Source of the DNA: Claveliimonas sp963592205
GTDB lineage: Bacteria; Bacillota; Clostridia; Lachnospirales; Lachnospiraceae
Direction of reading: 5' to 3'
Assembly (NCBI GenBank): GCA_963592205.1
Contig: CAVAVU010000002.1
Location: forward strand, 1-31,578
Length of the DNA stretch: 31,578 bases
The notes below the pieces were generated by a model that was given only the letters and a program-made list of their open reading frames with translations, was not told the DNA's origin and made no database searches. Position numbers and translations under genes: made by a program. Positions 16,319 to 24,253 of this stretch are shown piece by piece (the stretch's first letter is position 1; the number at the start of each line of letters is the position of its first letter).

Positions 16319-16963
16319 TTATCCGACCTTCCTGAGATTGTCATTGGCTCCTATCAATATCAGAATCATATCTTTATTCAGTTTCTCATCCGGATCCGGA
16401 TTCACTTTCACCTGACTGTTCTGTTTTATTCCTACTACGATCACGCCATATTTCTTACGTATATCCAGTTCTCTCAGACTCATGCCCGCCCAGTCTTTTG
16501 GGACTTCCGATTCCGCAATGCTGTAGTCTGGCGATAATGCGATCCAATCCGTAAAGCTTGCCTGCATCAGGTTTCTTGCAAGCTTGATACCGATTTCTTT
16601 TTCCGGCGAAATCACAGAATCCGCACCAATCTTCTTAAGTATCTCCGCATGTCTTTCGTTCTTCGTCTTTACCACAACATACGGAACGCCAATTTCTTTG
16701 CATACAACCGTTGCCATAATACTCGCTTCCAGATTAATTGACTCCGCAATCACTACACCGTCCAGATTGCGGGTTCCAAGTGAATAGATAAAATCCGGGT
16801 CTCCAAAATCTGCCTGCATCGCATAAGACACAGAATCCGCAATATGCTCTACCCGTTCCATATCCTTATCCACCGCGATCACTTCACAGCCAAGTCTCTG
16901 TAATTCCACTGCAACACTTTCGCCAAACTTTCCTACTCCAAATACTGCAAATTGTTTGTTCAT
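16319..16963 (-). CDS. ktrA: Potassium uptake regulatory subunit KtrA/TrkA (RCK domains)
   Basis: 214 residues from ATG 16963. A longer frame begins at 16987 but would overlap the ktrB stop; GGAGG at 16970-16974 with 6-nt spacing decides for MNKQFAVFG. The N-terminal RCK/Rossmann domain has FGVGKFGES (the GxGxxG dinucleotide loop) and VIAVDKD, whose acidic residue contacts the ribose. The C-terminal RCK_C domain covers about 135-214 and ends with ILILIGANDNLRKVG. It forms the cytosolic gating ring, binding ATP/ADP or NAD(H), of a KtrAB-type K+ (Na+-coupled) transporter; the C-terminal domain is where c-di-AMP binds in other Firmicutes. It is intact although its membrane partner upstream is frameshifted. 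Confidence 0.93.
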   Translation of the reverse strand: MNKQFAVFGVGKFGESVAVELQRLGCEVIAVDKDMERVEHIADSVSYAMQADFGDPDFIYSLGTRNLDGVVIAESINLEASIMATVVCKEIGVPYVVVKTKNERHAEILKKIGADSVISPEKEIGIKLARNLMQASFTDWIALSPDYSIAESEVPKDWAGMSLRELDIRKKYGVIVVGIKQNSQVKVNPDPDEKLNKDMILILIGANDNLRKVG

Positions 16964-16979
16964 CCTTATCCTCCACGTA

Positions 16980-18361
16980 TTATCCAATCATTATCCGCTC
17001 TGACGGCAGCGTTCTCAGTTTCTCCTTCAGATTTGCTTTTCCCGCAAATAAAAGTGCAATCGTCATCGGGCCGACTCGTCCGACATACATCAGGATCATC
17101 AGCACGATCTTACTGCCCGTATGTAATTTCGTCGTAAGATCCGCTGTCAGTCCAACCGTTGCAAATGCTGACGCCGTCTCATACATAATCCTCTGGAAAG
17201 TAACCGTATCCGGTTCAATTACAGCAATTGCAATGGTTCCTGTAATGTACACGCCAAGAGCCAACATAATTGCAACAAATCCCACACGGAAATTATCTTC
17301 ATCAATCTTTCTTCCAAAGCATTCAATGTCATGTCCACCACGCAGCATCGTAAGAAACGCCAAAAACAGCATCGCAAATGTTGTCGTCTTTAGTCCACCC
17401 GCTGTTCCTCCCGGTGAGCCTCCGATAAACATCAGAATCGTATGCAGGAATCCGGTCTCCTCATGCATACCCGCCTGTGGGAATGTGAAAAATCCCGCTG
17501 TTCTCGTCGTCACTGACTGGAACGCAGAAGCCATGAACTTCTGTCCAATGCTCAAATTACCAATTGTAGCCGGATTATTATATTCCAATATAAATGTCAG
17601 AATTGTTCCTGATAAAAAAGTACCAGCGAAGTAACCAATGCCACCTTTGTATGAAGTCTCAATCTGGTAAACCACCATTTTCGCGGTACTTCATGCCTGT
17701 GGATCCTTTTGCCATTATCAATCACATCATACCACACGGTAAATCCGATTCCACCAAGTGTAATCAGCAGCATAGTAGTAATATTGATCAATGGATTTGT
17801 CACATATTTTGCAAGGCTATCCTCGCCGAGAATATCAATTCCAGCATTACAGAAAGCTGAAATTGAATGAAACACACCATACCATATTCCTTTCAGCAGT
17901 CCAAATTCCGGCACAAACTGAATCGCATATAATACCGCGCCTGCTCCTTCTACAACCAGCGTTCCTAAAAGTATCTTCCTGACCATTCCAACCAGTCCGC
18001 CAAGCGAATCCATATTATAGGTCTCCTGAATCACAATACGCTCTTTCAATGTGATCTTTCTGCGCACCAGCATAAAGAATGCCGTCACACATGCGATAAT
18101 CCCAAGCCCTCCGATCTGGATTAACAGAAGAAGTACCACTTTCCCAACGATTGTAAACTGATACTTCGGAACAATCGTGATCAATCCTGTCACACAGACG
18201 GATGTTGTCGATGTAAATAATGCATCCAGAAAACTAATCGGTTTCTCATTACAGACCGGCAACCACAAAAGTACGGCACCTGTCAAGATCACACCGAGAA
18301 ATCCAAGTACCAGAATCTGCATGGTATTCCATCTGATGTTTTGTTTTTTCTCTTGTCTCAT
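16980..18361 (-). pseudogene. ktrB: Potassium transporter KtrB, frameshifted
   Basis: Two overlapping frames together make one KtrB/TrkH transporter. The 5' part (from 18361) carries pore loops 1 and 2 (TSVCVTGL, SAFCNAGI); the 3' part (to 16980) carries pore loops 3 and 4 (TTRTAGFF, SAFATVGL). They meet at an A6 tract (17614-17619; U6 in the mRNA). One extra base there would give a continuous protein of about 460 residues reading VTSLVLF then LSGTILTF, which is normal KtrB length and joins correctly inside a membrane helix. As written, translation stops after 254 residues and half the pore is lost. Start supported by GAGGA 8 nt upstream. This is either a real strain-level disruption or phase variation, or a homopolymer miscount. 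Confidence 0.88.
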
Positions 18362-18382
18362 TCATTTTTCCTCTTTATAATT

Positions 18383-18411
18383 TGTATAGATTACATATAA
18401 TATCAGTACAA
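18383..18411 (-). promoter_or_regulatory. Probable ktrB-ktrA promoter
   Basis: On the minus strand: TTGTAC (plus GTACAA, 18406-18411), 17-nt spacer, TATACA (plus TGTATA, 18383-18388). It leaves a very short leader (about 15 nt) that still includes the ribosome site. The surrounding 100 bp are extremely AT-rich, so other boxes can be drawn. I see no c-di-AMP riboswitch here. Confidence 0.4.
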
Positions 18412-18526
18412 AACAGATCTCATATTATATATTTGCACATAATGTATACAGTATATCATTTATATCTATATTATTCCATGATTTTCCATGTCATCCAAAG
18501 TCAATAAATTTAATTATTTTTTGTCA

Positions 18527-18554
18527 TTGTTTTTTCGGGGGGGTAGAGTATAAT
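18527..18554 (+). promoter_or_regulatory. Promoter with a G7 tract in its spacer
   Basis: TTGTTT (18527-18532), 16-nt spacer, TATAAT (18549-18554), followed about 90 nt later by the DUF5684-like gene. The spacer contains seven consecutive G (18537-18543) in an otherwise AT-rich gap. Loss or gain of a G would change the spacing between the two boxes. Confidence 0.55.
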
Positions 18555-18643
18555 AAGATGATTGTATTATTTAATGCGAAGCATTTAAATACCATGATCA
18601 TCGAAACTATATTACCATACATAAGATGAAAGGAAATGAGACT

Positions 18644-19096
18644 ATGGGACTTATGGGAATTGGCAGTATGCTGGTTATCGGCGGAACTTATGCGTTACTT
18701 GCCCTTATCTGGTGGATTCTGCAGGTTGCTGCTAACTGGAAAATGTTTACAAAAGCAGGAGAGGCTGGCTGGAAAAGTATTATTCCGGTATACGGCGATT
18801 ATGTATCTTACAAAATTGCATGGCAGACAAAGTTTTTCTGGATAACTTTTGTTCTTGGCATTGCTGCTTCTGTTGTACAGGGATTTGCTGATCCTGCCGG
18901 CAACAATACAGCTATTCTGGCAGTCGTATCACTGCTCAGAATCATTGCCGGAATCATCAGCATTCTGTACAGTGTAAAACTTGCAAAGGCATTTGGCAAA
19001 GGAACTGGATTTGCAATCGGACTTATTTTCTTATCTCCGATTTTCATGCTGATCCTCGGATTTGGCGATGCACAGTACTGCGGAGCAGATAAATAA
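18644..19096 (+). CDS. DUF5684-like small integral membrane protein
   Basis: 150 residues from ATG 18644, chosen because AAAGGA (18629-18634) lies 9 nt upstream; the ATG at 18626 has no ribosome site and is part of that region. Four hydrophobic segments: the N-terminal LMGIGSMLVIGGTYALLALI region, FFWITFVLGIAASVVQGF, AVVSLLRIIAGIISILY and FAIGLIFLSPIFMLILGF. The conserved cytoplasmic loop KMFTKAGEAGWKSIIPVYG is the hallmark I associate with DUF5684, whose members are often mislabelled signal peptidase I; no peptidase catalytic Ser/Lys dyad pattern is seen. Monocistronic: own promoter with a G7 spacer and a terminator at 19118-19163. Function unknown. Confidence 0.8.
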   Translation: MGLMGIGSMLVIGGTYALLALIWWILQVAANWKMFTKAGEAGWKSIIPVYGDYVSYKIAWQTKFFWITFVLGIAASVVQGFADPAGNNTAILAVVSLLRIIAGIISILYSVKLAKAFGKGTGFAIGLIFLSPIFMLILGFGDAQYCGADK

Positions 19097-19117
19097 TTCC
19101 AACTGATTCTAAATTAT

Positions 19118-19163
19118 AAAATCCTATACACTCTCTGTCTGATCAGAGTTTGTATAGGATTTT
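19118..19163. terminator. Bidirectional intrinsic terminator
   Basis: AAAATCCTATACA (19118-19130) pairs perfectly over 13 bp with TGTATAGGATTTT (19151-19163); an inner CTCT/AGAG pairing extends the stem. A T-run follows on the plus strand (GGATTTTATT) and on the minus strand (GGATTTTATAATT). It serves both the DUF5684-like gene and the convergent cupin gene. Confidence 0.9.
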
Positions 19164-19179
19164 ATTGACTCTATTATAT

Positions 19180-19539
19180 TTATTTTTTCAGAATCACAGC
19201 CACCATGACCAGATCTTCCTTACCATCATTCTTCAGACCATGTCCGTGTCCGTCCTCACAGTAAGTCACATCTCCGGTTTCTACCGCAACTGCCTTGCCA
19301 TCCTCTTCATACATTCCGGTTCCCTCCAGAATATAATACATCTCTGCTTCACCGTGATGCTCGTGATGACCGATCTCACAGTTTGGCTTCAATGTGATAC
19401 GGTTCAGCAGTCCGCAGTGTTCACCACGCTGTTCCGGCGTGATCAGTTCTTCTTTCATGATAAATCCCGCACCGCCATTCACGTGCTCTGCTGTCTTTGT
19501 TACTCTGTCCTTCGTTGTTGTCTTAAGTATCTTCTCCAT
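19180..19539 (-). CDS. Single-domain cupin protein
   Basis: 119 residues, nearly all one cupin beta-barrel. Motif 1 reads GHHEHHGEAEMYYILEG: H59, H61 and E66 match the metal-binding pattern HxH(x)4E, and the second motif lies in ETGDVTYCEDGHGHGLKNDG, with His near residue 99-101. Small stand-alone cupins of this type bind a divalent metal and act as isomerases, dioxygenases or sugar-binding proteins, so the substrate cannot be assigned. Its start overlaps the end of the upstream membrane gene by 17 nt, with GGAGGAAGA before the ATG, so both are expected on one mRNA. The shared terminator at 19118-19163 closes the unit. Confidence 0.88.
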   Translation of the reverse strand: MEKILKTTTKDRVTKTAEHVNGGAGFIMKEELITPEQRGEHCGLLNRITLKPNCEIGHHEHHGEAEMYYILEGTGMYEEDGKAVAVETGDVTYCEDGHGHGLKNDGKEDLVMVAVILKK

Positions 19540-20126
19540 CGTTCTTCCTCCTTTTGTATTCTTTTGCTTTTTTATGTACTTCCTTAACTTCGGTTAAAGA
19601 CTTCTTTAATTCTTTCCGTTCAATATAACACTGGACTGCCAGCCCTATCGCTCCCACCAGTGCTGCGAGAAGCATTACGACCACATGGCTCATCCCCGTC
19701 TTACTTGCAACCATGCCCCAGAATAACATTGCTCCCGTGAATGATGTCGTTGCCATCACTGTCAAATACTTGTACTTTACACTGACAAATGCCAGAATAA
19801 TTGCAAGCAGAAATCCCACAAATACAGACATTCCTCCTCCCAGAAATTTGAGAAATGACGGTGCTGCAATATAAACCATAAAAAATGTTGTCACAGCAAC
19901 CCTTATTCTGTGAAGCCGTTGGGCATAATAGGCACACACAATTCCCAGTGCCAGACACAAAACCTCAAATACTGTAAACAATCTGCCTTCCGGCTGAAAT
20001 AGTACAAACAATATAAATAACGGCAAAAAAAAGCCACGGCAGAGCCGTCTCTGCCGTTACCTGGATTCCTTCATATTGATCTGGGATAAACCCACATATC
20101 TTTTCAAAAAATTCATAAAACTGCAT
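19523..20126 (-). pseudogene. Multi-span membrane protein gene, frameshifted near its 5' end
   Basis: The best start is ATG 20126 (MQFYEFFEKICGFIPDQYEG) with AGGTG 4-6 nt upstream and a consensus promoter. After about 33 codons the frame runs into an A8 tract (20025-20032; U8 in mRNA) and ends soon afterwards; removing one base gives TALPWLFLPLFILFVLFQPE and then a continuous protein of about 200 residues. The 3' frame alone (19523-20026, TTG start, 167 residues) has at least five hydrophobic segments (CLALGIVCAYY, VAVTTFFMVYIAAPSFL, VFVGFLLAIILAFVSV, ATTSFTGAMLFWGMVA, VVVMLLAALVGAIGLAV) and a long charged tail KELKKSLTEVKEVHKKAKEY. It resembles TMEM198/DUF4203-like proteins only loosely. Cotranscribed with the cupin. 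Confidence 0.72.
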
Positions 20127-20150
20127 ATCACACCTGTGTTTTTTCTTTTT

Positions 20151-20179
20151 ATTATACACGAATCTAAACATTTGTTCAA
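20151..20179 (-). promoter_or_regulatory. Consensus sigma-A promoter of the membrane-protein/cupin unit
   Basis: On the minus strand: TTGAAC (plus GTTCAA, 20174-20179), 17-nt spacer, TATAAT (plus ATTATA, 20151-20156). The predicted start is near 20144, 18 nt before ATG 20126, which supports that start over the longer open frame beginning at 20171. Confidence 0.75.
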
Positions 20180-20231
20180 CCGAGAAGCACCTTCACTTGT
20201 GGCTTACTTTGTCTTTCGCTTATGAAAATCA

Positions 20232-20876
20232 TTAATGAAAATAATGTGCTCCGATCTGATATCCGTATCCGCCCTGGTCAAAATACAGGCAGTCACCGAT
20301 CGGATTTTCTCCGGCAAGTGCCGCTTCTGCCGCCTGCATAGCCGACTCTGTGTATCCATCTGTACTTCGCACTCTGTCCAGCCACCCACTTCCTGCCGGA
20401 CAGAACTGCCCAGGCTGATAGATAACTTCTTCCATCGTATCCGGATACGCTTCATTTGCCATACGGTTCAACACCACGGCTCCTACTGCCACCTGTCCGG
20501 TAAATGACTGATTACCGGCTTCGCAGAAAATGATCGATGCCAGAAGTTCGCTCTGTGTCTGTTGTATCTGCTGTGCCTGCTCCTGCGCTTCTTGTTCCTC
20601 TTGTACTTTTCTCAGTTCTTCTGCTCTCTGTTCCTCTTCCTTTAATGTATCTTCTATTTTTGATGCAAGCTTCGTCTGTAATCCTTCCTGCATTCCGTTT
20701 TTTCTGACATGCCCAGCCTGAACCACACCTGATATCACACGCTCAGCAGAAATGGCTGCCGGTCTGTTCGTTATACCTATCACATCAACCTCAGCCGCAT
20801 GGCTGCTGAATCCTATACTAAGTGCCATGATCACTGCAGATGCTATACGCCATCTGCAGTTATTTAATTTAAACAT
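20232..20876 (-). CDS. SleB-like cell-wall hydrolase (Hydrolase_2 domain), secreted
   Basis: 214 residues. N-terminal signal peptide: basic MFKLNNCRWR, hydrophobic core IASAVIMALSIGF, probable cleavage after SSHA (about 26/27). Residues about 70-110 are a Gln/Glu-rich coiled coil (EEEQRAEELRKVQEEQEAQE). The C-terminal 110 residues form the SleB/CwlJ-type catalytic domain: LLASIIFCEAGNQSFTGQVA with the likely catalytic Glu, AVVLNRM, VIYQPGQFCP, AMQAAEAALAGENP, ending GYQIGAHYFH. It should cleave peptidoglycan glycan strands outside the membrane. SleB's usual N-terminal peptidoglycan-binding domain is missing, and the coiled coil replaces it. AGGAGG lies 12 nt before ATG, a long spacing. WalR-like boxes upstream suggest control by the cell-wall two-component system. 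Confidence 0.9.
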   Translation of the reverse strand: MFKLNNCRWRIASAVIMALSIGFSSHAAEVDVIGITNRPAAISAERVISGVVQAGHVRKNGMQEGLQTKLASKIEDTLKEEEQRAEELRKVQEEQEAQEQAQQIQQTQSELLASIIFCEAGNQSFTGQVAVGAVVLNRMANEAYPDTMEEVIYQPGQFCPAGSGWLDRVRSTDGYTESAMQAAEAALAGENPIGDCLYFDQGGYGYQIGAHYFH

Positions 20877-20882
20877 AATAAA

Positions 20883-20989
20883 ATGATGCCCTCCTGTTAC
20901 ATATTTTATTTGTTAATAAAGTATACTCATTTTTTTCGAGTTTATTACATTTATTACAAATTTGTTACACGTAGCAACGAGGGCATCAT
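20883..20989. repeat. 11-bp inverted repeat flanking the hydrolase control region
   Basis: ATGATGCCCTC (20883-20893) and GAGGGCATCAT (20979-20989) are perfect inverted copies separated by 85 nt. The left copy contains the AGGAGGG ribosome site of the hydrolase gene (minus strand); the right copy overlaps the TATGAT -10 box of its distal promoter. Only RNA started upstream of the right copy could fold the ribosome site away. Confidence 0.6.
20944..20969 (-). promoter_or_regulatory. WalR (YycF)-like binding site upstream of the cell-wall hydrolase
   Basis: On the minus strand: TGTAAC-N5-TGTAAT (20953-20969), an exact match to the WalR consensus TGTWAH-N5-TGTWAH, followed 3 nt later by another TGTAAT (20944-20949). 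A TATACT -10 candidate (plus AGTATA, 20920-20925) lies 18 nt further on, so the third repeat occupies its -35 position, as expected for activator-dependent transcription. Confidence 0.55.
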
Positions 20990-21013
20990 AACATCTTTAT
21001 TTATTTAATTCAA
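20985..21013 (-). promoter_or_regulatory. Sigma-A-type promoter upstream of the cell-wall hydrolase
   Basis: On the minus strand: TTGAAT (plus ATTCAA, 21008-21013), 17-nt spacer, TATGAT (plus ATCATA, 20985-20990). Predicted start near 20978. The WalR-like repeats then lie just downstream, where a bound regulator could block this promoter while serving a second one at 20920-20925. Confidence 0.5.
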
Positions 21014-21054
21014 TTACAGATCGATTCCATTACTGGCAAGGATTGACTGATATT

Positions 21055-24000
21055 CTATAATTTTGCAATATCAATCAGTGTCAGTTTCTGGATATCTGTG
21101 TTTTCCAGACTGGTGATCAACGCTTTTGCCGTATCAATTGCTGTCAACACGTTAACTCCTGTCTCGATCGCACTTCTACGGATCACAAATCCGTCCTTAG
21201 AGTGCTCAACACCCTGCGGTGGTGTATCGATAACCAGGTCAATCTTGTGACCAAGGATCAGATCCATCAGGTTCGGAGATTCCTGCTCGATCTTATTAAC
21301 AGCAATTGCCTTTACTCCGGCATTCTTCAGTACTTCCGCTGTTCCTGCTGTAGCAAAGATCTTGTATCCGATATCTGCAAATCTGCGTCCGATCTCCACA
21401 GCTTCCTCTTTATCTTCATCTCTCACCGTCATGATCATATTCTTGAACTTCGGCAGTTTGATTCCGGCGCCAAGGAATGCCTTATACAGTGCTTCATCAA
21501 ATGTCTTCGCAATACCCAGACATTCTCCGGTAGACTTCATCTCAGGTCCAAGGCTGATATCTGCATCACGGATTTTCTCAAATGAGAATACAGGCATCTT
21601 CACTGCAAAATAATCTGCTTCCGGCTGAAGTCCCGGTGTATAACCAAGATCTTTAATCTTATGTCCCATGATAACCTTAGAAGCAAGCGGCACAATCGGA
21701 ATACCGGTAACCTTACTGATATACGGTACGGTACGGCTGGATCTCGGGTTAACCTCGATTACATATACGTCTTCTCCACACACGATAAACTGAATATTGA
21801 TCAGACCGATTACGTGCAGAGACTGTGCAAGTCTCTTTGTATATTCTTCAATTGTCTTCTTTGTCTTCTCGGTAATGCTCTTTGCAGGATATACGGAAAT
21901 ACTGTCTCCGGAATGGATACCGGCTCTCTCAATATGCTCCATGATACCAGGAATCAGGATGTCCTCGCCGTCACATACGGCATCGACCTCGATCTCTTTG
22001 CCCTGCAGATATTTATCTACCAGGATCGGATGATCCTGCGCAATACGGTTAATGATGCCGATAAATTCATCTACATCATGGTCGTCAATAGCAATCTGCA
22101 TACCCTGTCCGCCAAGTACGTAAGACGGTCTTACCAGAACCGGGTAACCCAGACGGTGTGCAACTTCTTTTGCTTCCTCTGCTGTAAATACAGTGCCGCC
22201 GGTCGGTCTCGGAATCTCACATTTCTCAAGAATCTCATCAAACAGCTCTCTATCCTCTGCCGCATCTACATTTTCAGCGGATGTACCAAGGATCGGCACG
22301 CCCATCTTCATCAGAGACTCTGTCAGCTTGATCGCTGTCTGTCCGCCGAACTGTACCACTGCTCCGTCCGGCTTCTCAAGATCTACGATGCTTTCTACAT
22401 CTTCCGGTGTCAGTGGTTCAAAGTACAGCTTGTCTGCAATATCAAAGTCTGTACTAACTGTCTCAGGGTTATTATTTACGATGATCGTCTCGTAGCCTTC
22501 TTTTGCAAATGCCCATGTACAGTGTACAGAGCAGAAGTCAAACTCGATACCCTGACCGATACGGATCGGTCCGGAACCAAGCACCAGCACCTTCTTGCGG
22601 TCACGTGTCTCTGTCACTTCATTTTCACTGCCATATACAGAATAATAATACGGCGTCTCTGCTGCGAACTCTGCCGCACAGGTATCTACCATCTTATACG
22701 CTGCTGTGATGCCATACTGATGACGCATGTCATGGATCTCACGTTCTGTGTGTCCTGTGATCTCAGCGATCACATTGTCCGGGAATTCCATACGTTTTGC
22801 TTCACGGAGCAGATCCTCATCCAGTGCACTGCGCTTCATCTGAAGTTCTACCTCTACCAGATGCGCGATCTTATCGATGAACCATTTATCAATCTTAGTC
22901 ACACGATGAATCTCATCATAGCTGATCCCCTGACGGATTGCTTCTGCGATCTTCCAGATACGTCTGTCATCTACGACCTTCAGTACTTCCAGAAGCTCCT
23001 CTCCTGTCAGATATGAATAATCATAAGACATCAGACTGTCTACGTGCTGCTCCAGAGAACGGATTGCTTTCATCAGCGCGCCTTCAAAGTTATCACAGAT
23101 ACTCATAACCTCTCCGGTAGCTTTCATCTGAGTTGTCAGTGTTCTCTTGGCACTGATGAATTTATCAAATGGCAGACGCGGGATCTTAACTACACAGTAG
23201 TCCAGCATCGGCTCAAAACTTGCGTAAGTCTTCTTGGTAACTGCGTTCTTGATCTCATCCAGTGTGTAACCAAGCGCGATCTTAGCAGCAACCTTGGCGA
23301 TCGGATATCCAGTTGCCTTAGAAGCCAGTGCAGAAGAACGGCTTACACGAGGGTTAACCTCGATAACGCAGTATTCAAATGTATCCGGATGCAATGCGTA
23401 CTGTACGTTACATCCACCGGTAATATTCAGCTCGCTGATGATATTCAGTGCAGATGTACGCAGCATCTGATACTCTTTATCTCCCAGTGTCTGAGAAGGT
23501 GCTACTACGATACTGTCTCCGGTATGTACACCAACCGGGTCAATATTCTCCATATTACATACGGTAATGCAGTTACCGTTGCTGTCACGCATTACCTCGT
23601 ACTCGATCTCTTTCCATCCGGCGATACAGCGCTCTACCAGTACCTGACCAACACGGGACAGACGGAGTCCGTTTTCAAGGATCTCCACTAACTGTGTCCT
23701 GTCGTGAGCAATACCGCCGCCGCTTCCGCCCAGTGTATAGGCAGGTCTCAATACAACCGGATATCCAATGCTCTCAGCAAACTGAATACCTTCTTCTACA
23801 TTTTCAACAACCAGTGATGCTGCACATGGCTCACCGATCTTCTCCATCGTCTTCTTAAATTCCAGACGGTCTTCGGCCTTTTTAATTGTCTCTGATGTAG
23901 TACCGATCAGACGCACATTATTTTCTTTTAAGAATCCTGCTTCCTCCAACTCCATAGCCAGGTTCAGAGCAGCCTGTCCACCCAATGTAGGAAGCACACT

Positions 24001-24252
24001 GTCCGGCTTCTCTTTCTTGATCAGCTGTTCTACTACTTCAACTGTCAACGGCTCGATATATACACGGTCTGCGATATCCTTATCGGTCATAATAGTTGCA
24101 GGGTTAGAGTTCAGCAGAACAACCTCTACTCCCTCTTCTTTCAGAGAACGACATGCCTGTGTTCCTGCATAATCAAATTCCGCTGCCTGACCGATTACGA
24201 TCGGTCCTGATCCGATTACAAGTACTTTTTTAATATCTTTTATCTTAGGCAT
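21055..24252 (-). CDS. carB: Carbamoyl-phosphate synthase, large subunit
   Basis: 1065 residues, full length. Makes carbamoyl phosphate from bicarbonate, two ATP and ammonia channelled from CarA, feeding pyrimidine and arginine synthesis. The two homologous halves are clear: each begins with a pre-ATP-grasp Rossmann motif (KVLVIGSGPIVIGQAAEFDY at the N-terminus; KKVLVLGSGPIRIGQGIEFD about residue 555), followed by ATP-grasp domains with RPAYTLGGSGGG and RPSYVLGGQGMQ, and ENIDPVGVHTGDS and EHIERAGIHSGDS. The C-terminal MGS-like regulatory domain (about 935-1065, GYKIFATAGTAEVLKNAGV) is the binding site for UMP or other effectors in relatives. GGAGGAG lies 7 nt before ATG; the carA stop is 1 nt away, so the pair is translationally coupled. 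Confidence 0.98.
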   Translation of the reverse strand: MPKIKDIKKVLVIGSGPIVIGQAAEFDYAGTQACRSLKEEGVEVVLLNSNPATIMTDKDIADRVYIEPLTVEVVEQLIKKEKPDSVLPTLGGQAALNLAMELEEAGFLKENNVRLIGTTSETIKKAEDRLEFKKTMEKIGEPCAASLVVENVEEGIQFAESIGYPVVLRPAYTLGGSGGGIAHDRTQLVEILENGLRLSRVGQVLVERCIAGWKEIEYEVMRDSNGNCITVCNMENIDPVGVHTGDSIVVAPSQTLGDKEYQMLRTSALNIISELNITGGCNVQYALHPDTFEYCVIEVNPRVSRSSALASKATGYPIAKVAAKIALGYTLDEIKNAVTKKTYASFEPMLDYCVVKIPRLPFDKFISAKRTLTTQMKATGEVMSICDNFEGALMKAIRSLEQHVDSLMSYDYSYLTGEELLEVLKVVDDRRIWKIAEAIRQGISYDEIHRVTKIDKWFIDKIAHLVEVELQMKRSALDEDLLREAKRMEFPDNVIAEITGHTEREIHDMRHQYGITAAYKMVDTCAAEFAAETPYYYSVYGSENEVTETRDRKKVLVLGSGPIRIGQGIEFDFCSVHCTWAFAKEGYETIIVNNNPETVSTDFDIADKLYFEPLTPEDVESIVDLEKPDGAVVQFGGQTAIKLTESLMKMGVPILGTSAENVDAAEDRELFDEILEKCEIPRPTGGTVFTAEEAKEVAHRLGYPVLVRPSYVLGGQGMQIAIDDHDVDEFIGIINRIAQDHPILVDKYLQGKEIEVDAVCDGEDILIPGIMEHIERAGIHSGDSISVYPAKSITEKTKKTIEEYTKRLAQSLHVIGLINIQFIVCGEDVYVIEVNPRSSRTVPYISKVTGIPIVPLASKVIMGHKIKDLGYTPGLQPEADYFAVKMPVFSFEKIRDADISLGPEMKSTGECLGIAKTFDEALYKAFLGAGIKLPKFKNMIMTVRDEDKEEAVEIGRRFADIGYKIFATAGTAEVLKNAGVKAIAVNKIEQESPNLMDLILGHKIDLVIDTPPQGVEHSKDGFVIRRSAIETGVNVLTAIDTAKALITSLENTDIQKLTLIDIAKL

Positions 24253-24253
24253 C

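Noticed and set aside
17605..17630. Programmed ribosomal frameshift in ktrB
   Set aside because: The codons around the U6 tract (CUU UUU UAU) do not form a good X XXY YYZ slippery site and no downstream pseudoknot is obvious. An indel or homopolymer length change is simpler.
18362..18526. c-di-AMP (ydaO-type) riboswitch upstream of ktrB
   Set aside because: The gap is short, very AT-rich and has no strong stems or conserved GA-rich core; the predicted leader is about 15 nt.
19965..20171. Separate 68-residue protein starting at 20171
   Set aside because: Its start overlaps the consensus promoter of the same strand; the frame is better read as the 5' end of the frameshifted membrane gene, starting at 20126.
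21030..21075. Partial inverted repeat around the carB stop codon as terminator
   Set aside because: The stem is bulged and has no following T-run.
21661..23016. Plus-strand open frame of 451 codons inside carB
   Set aside because: Fully antisense to conserved ATP-grasp sequence; Cys/Arg/Leu/Ile-rich composition typical of shadow frames.
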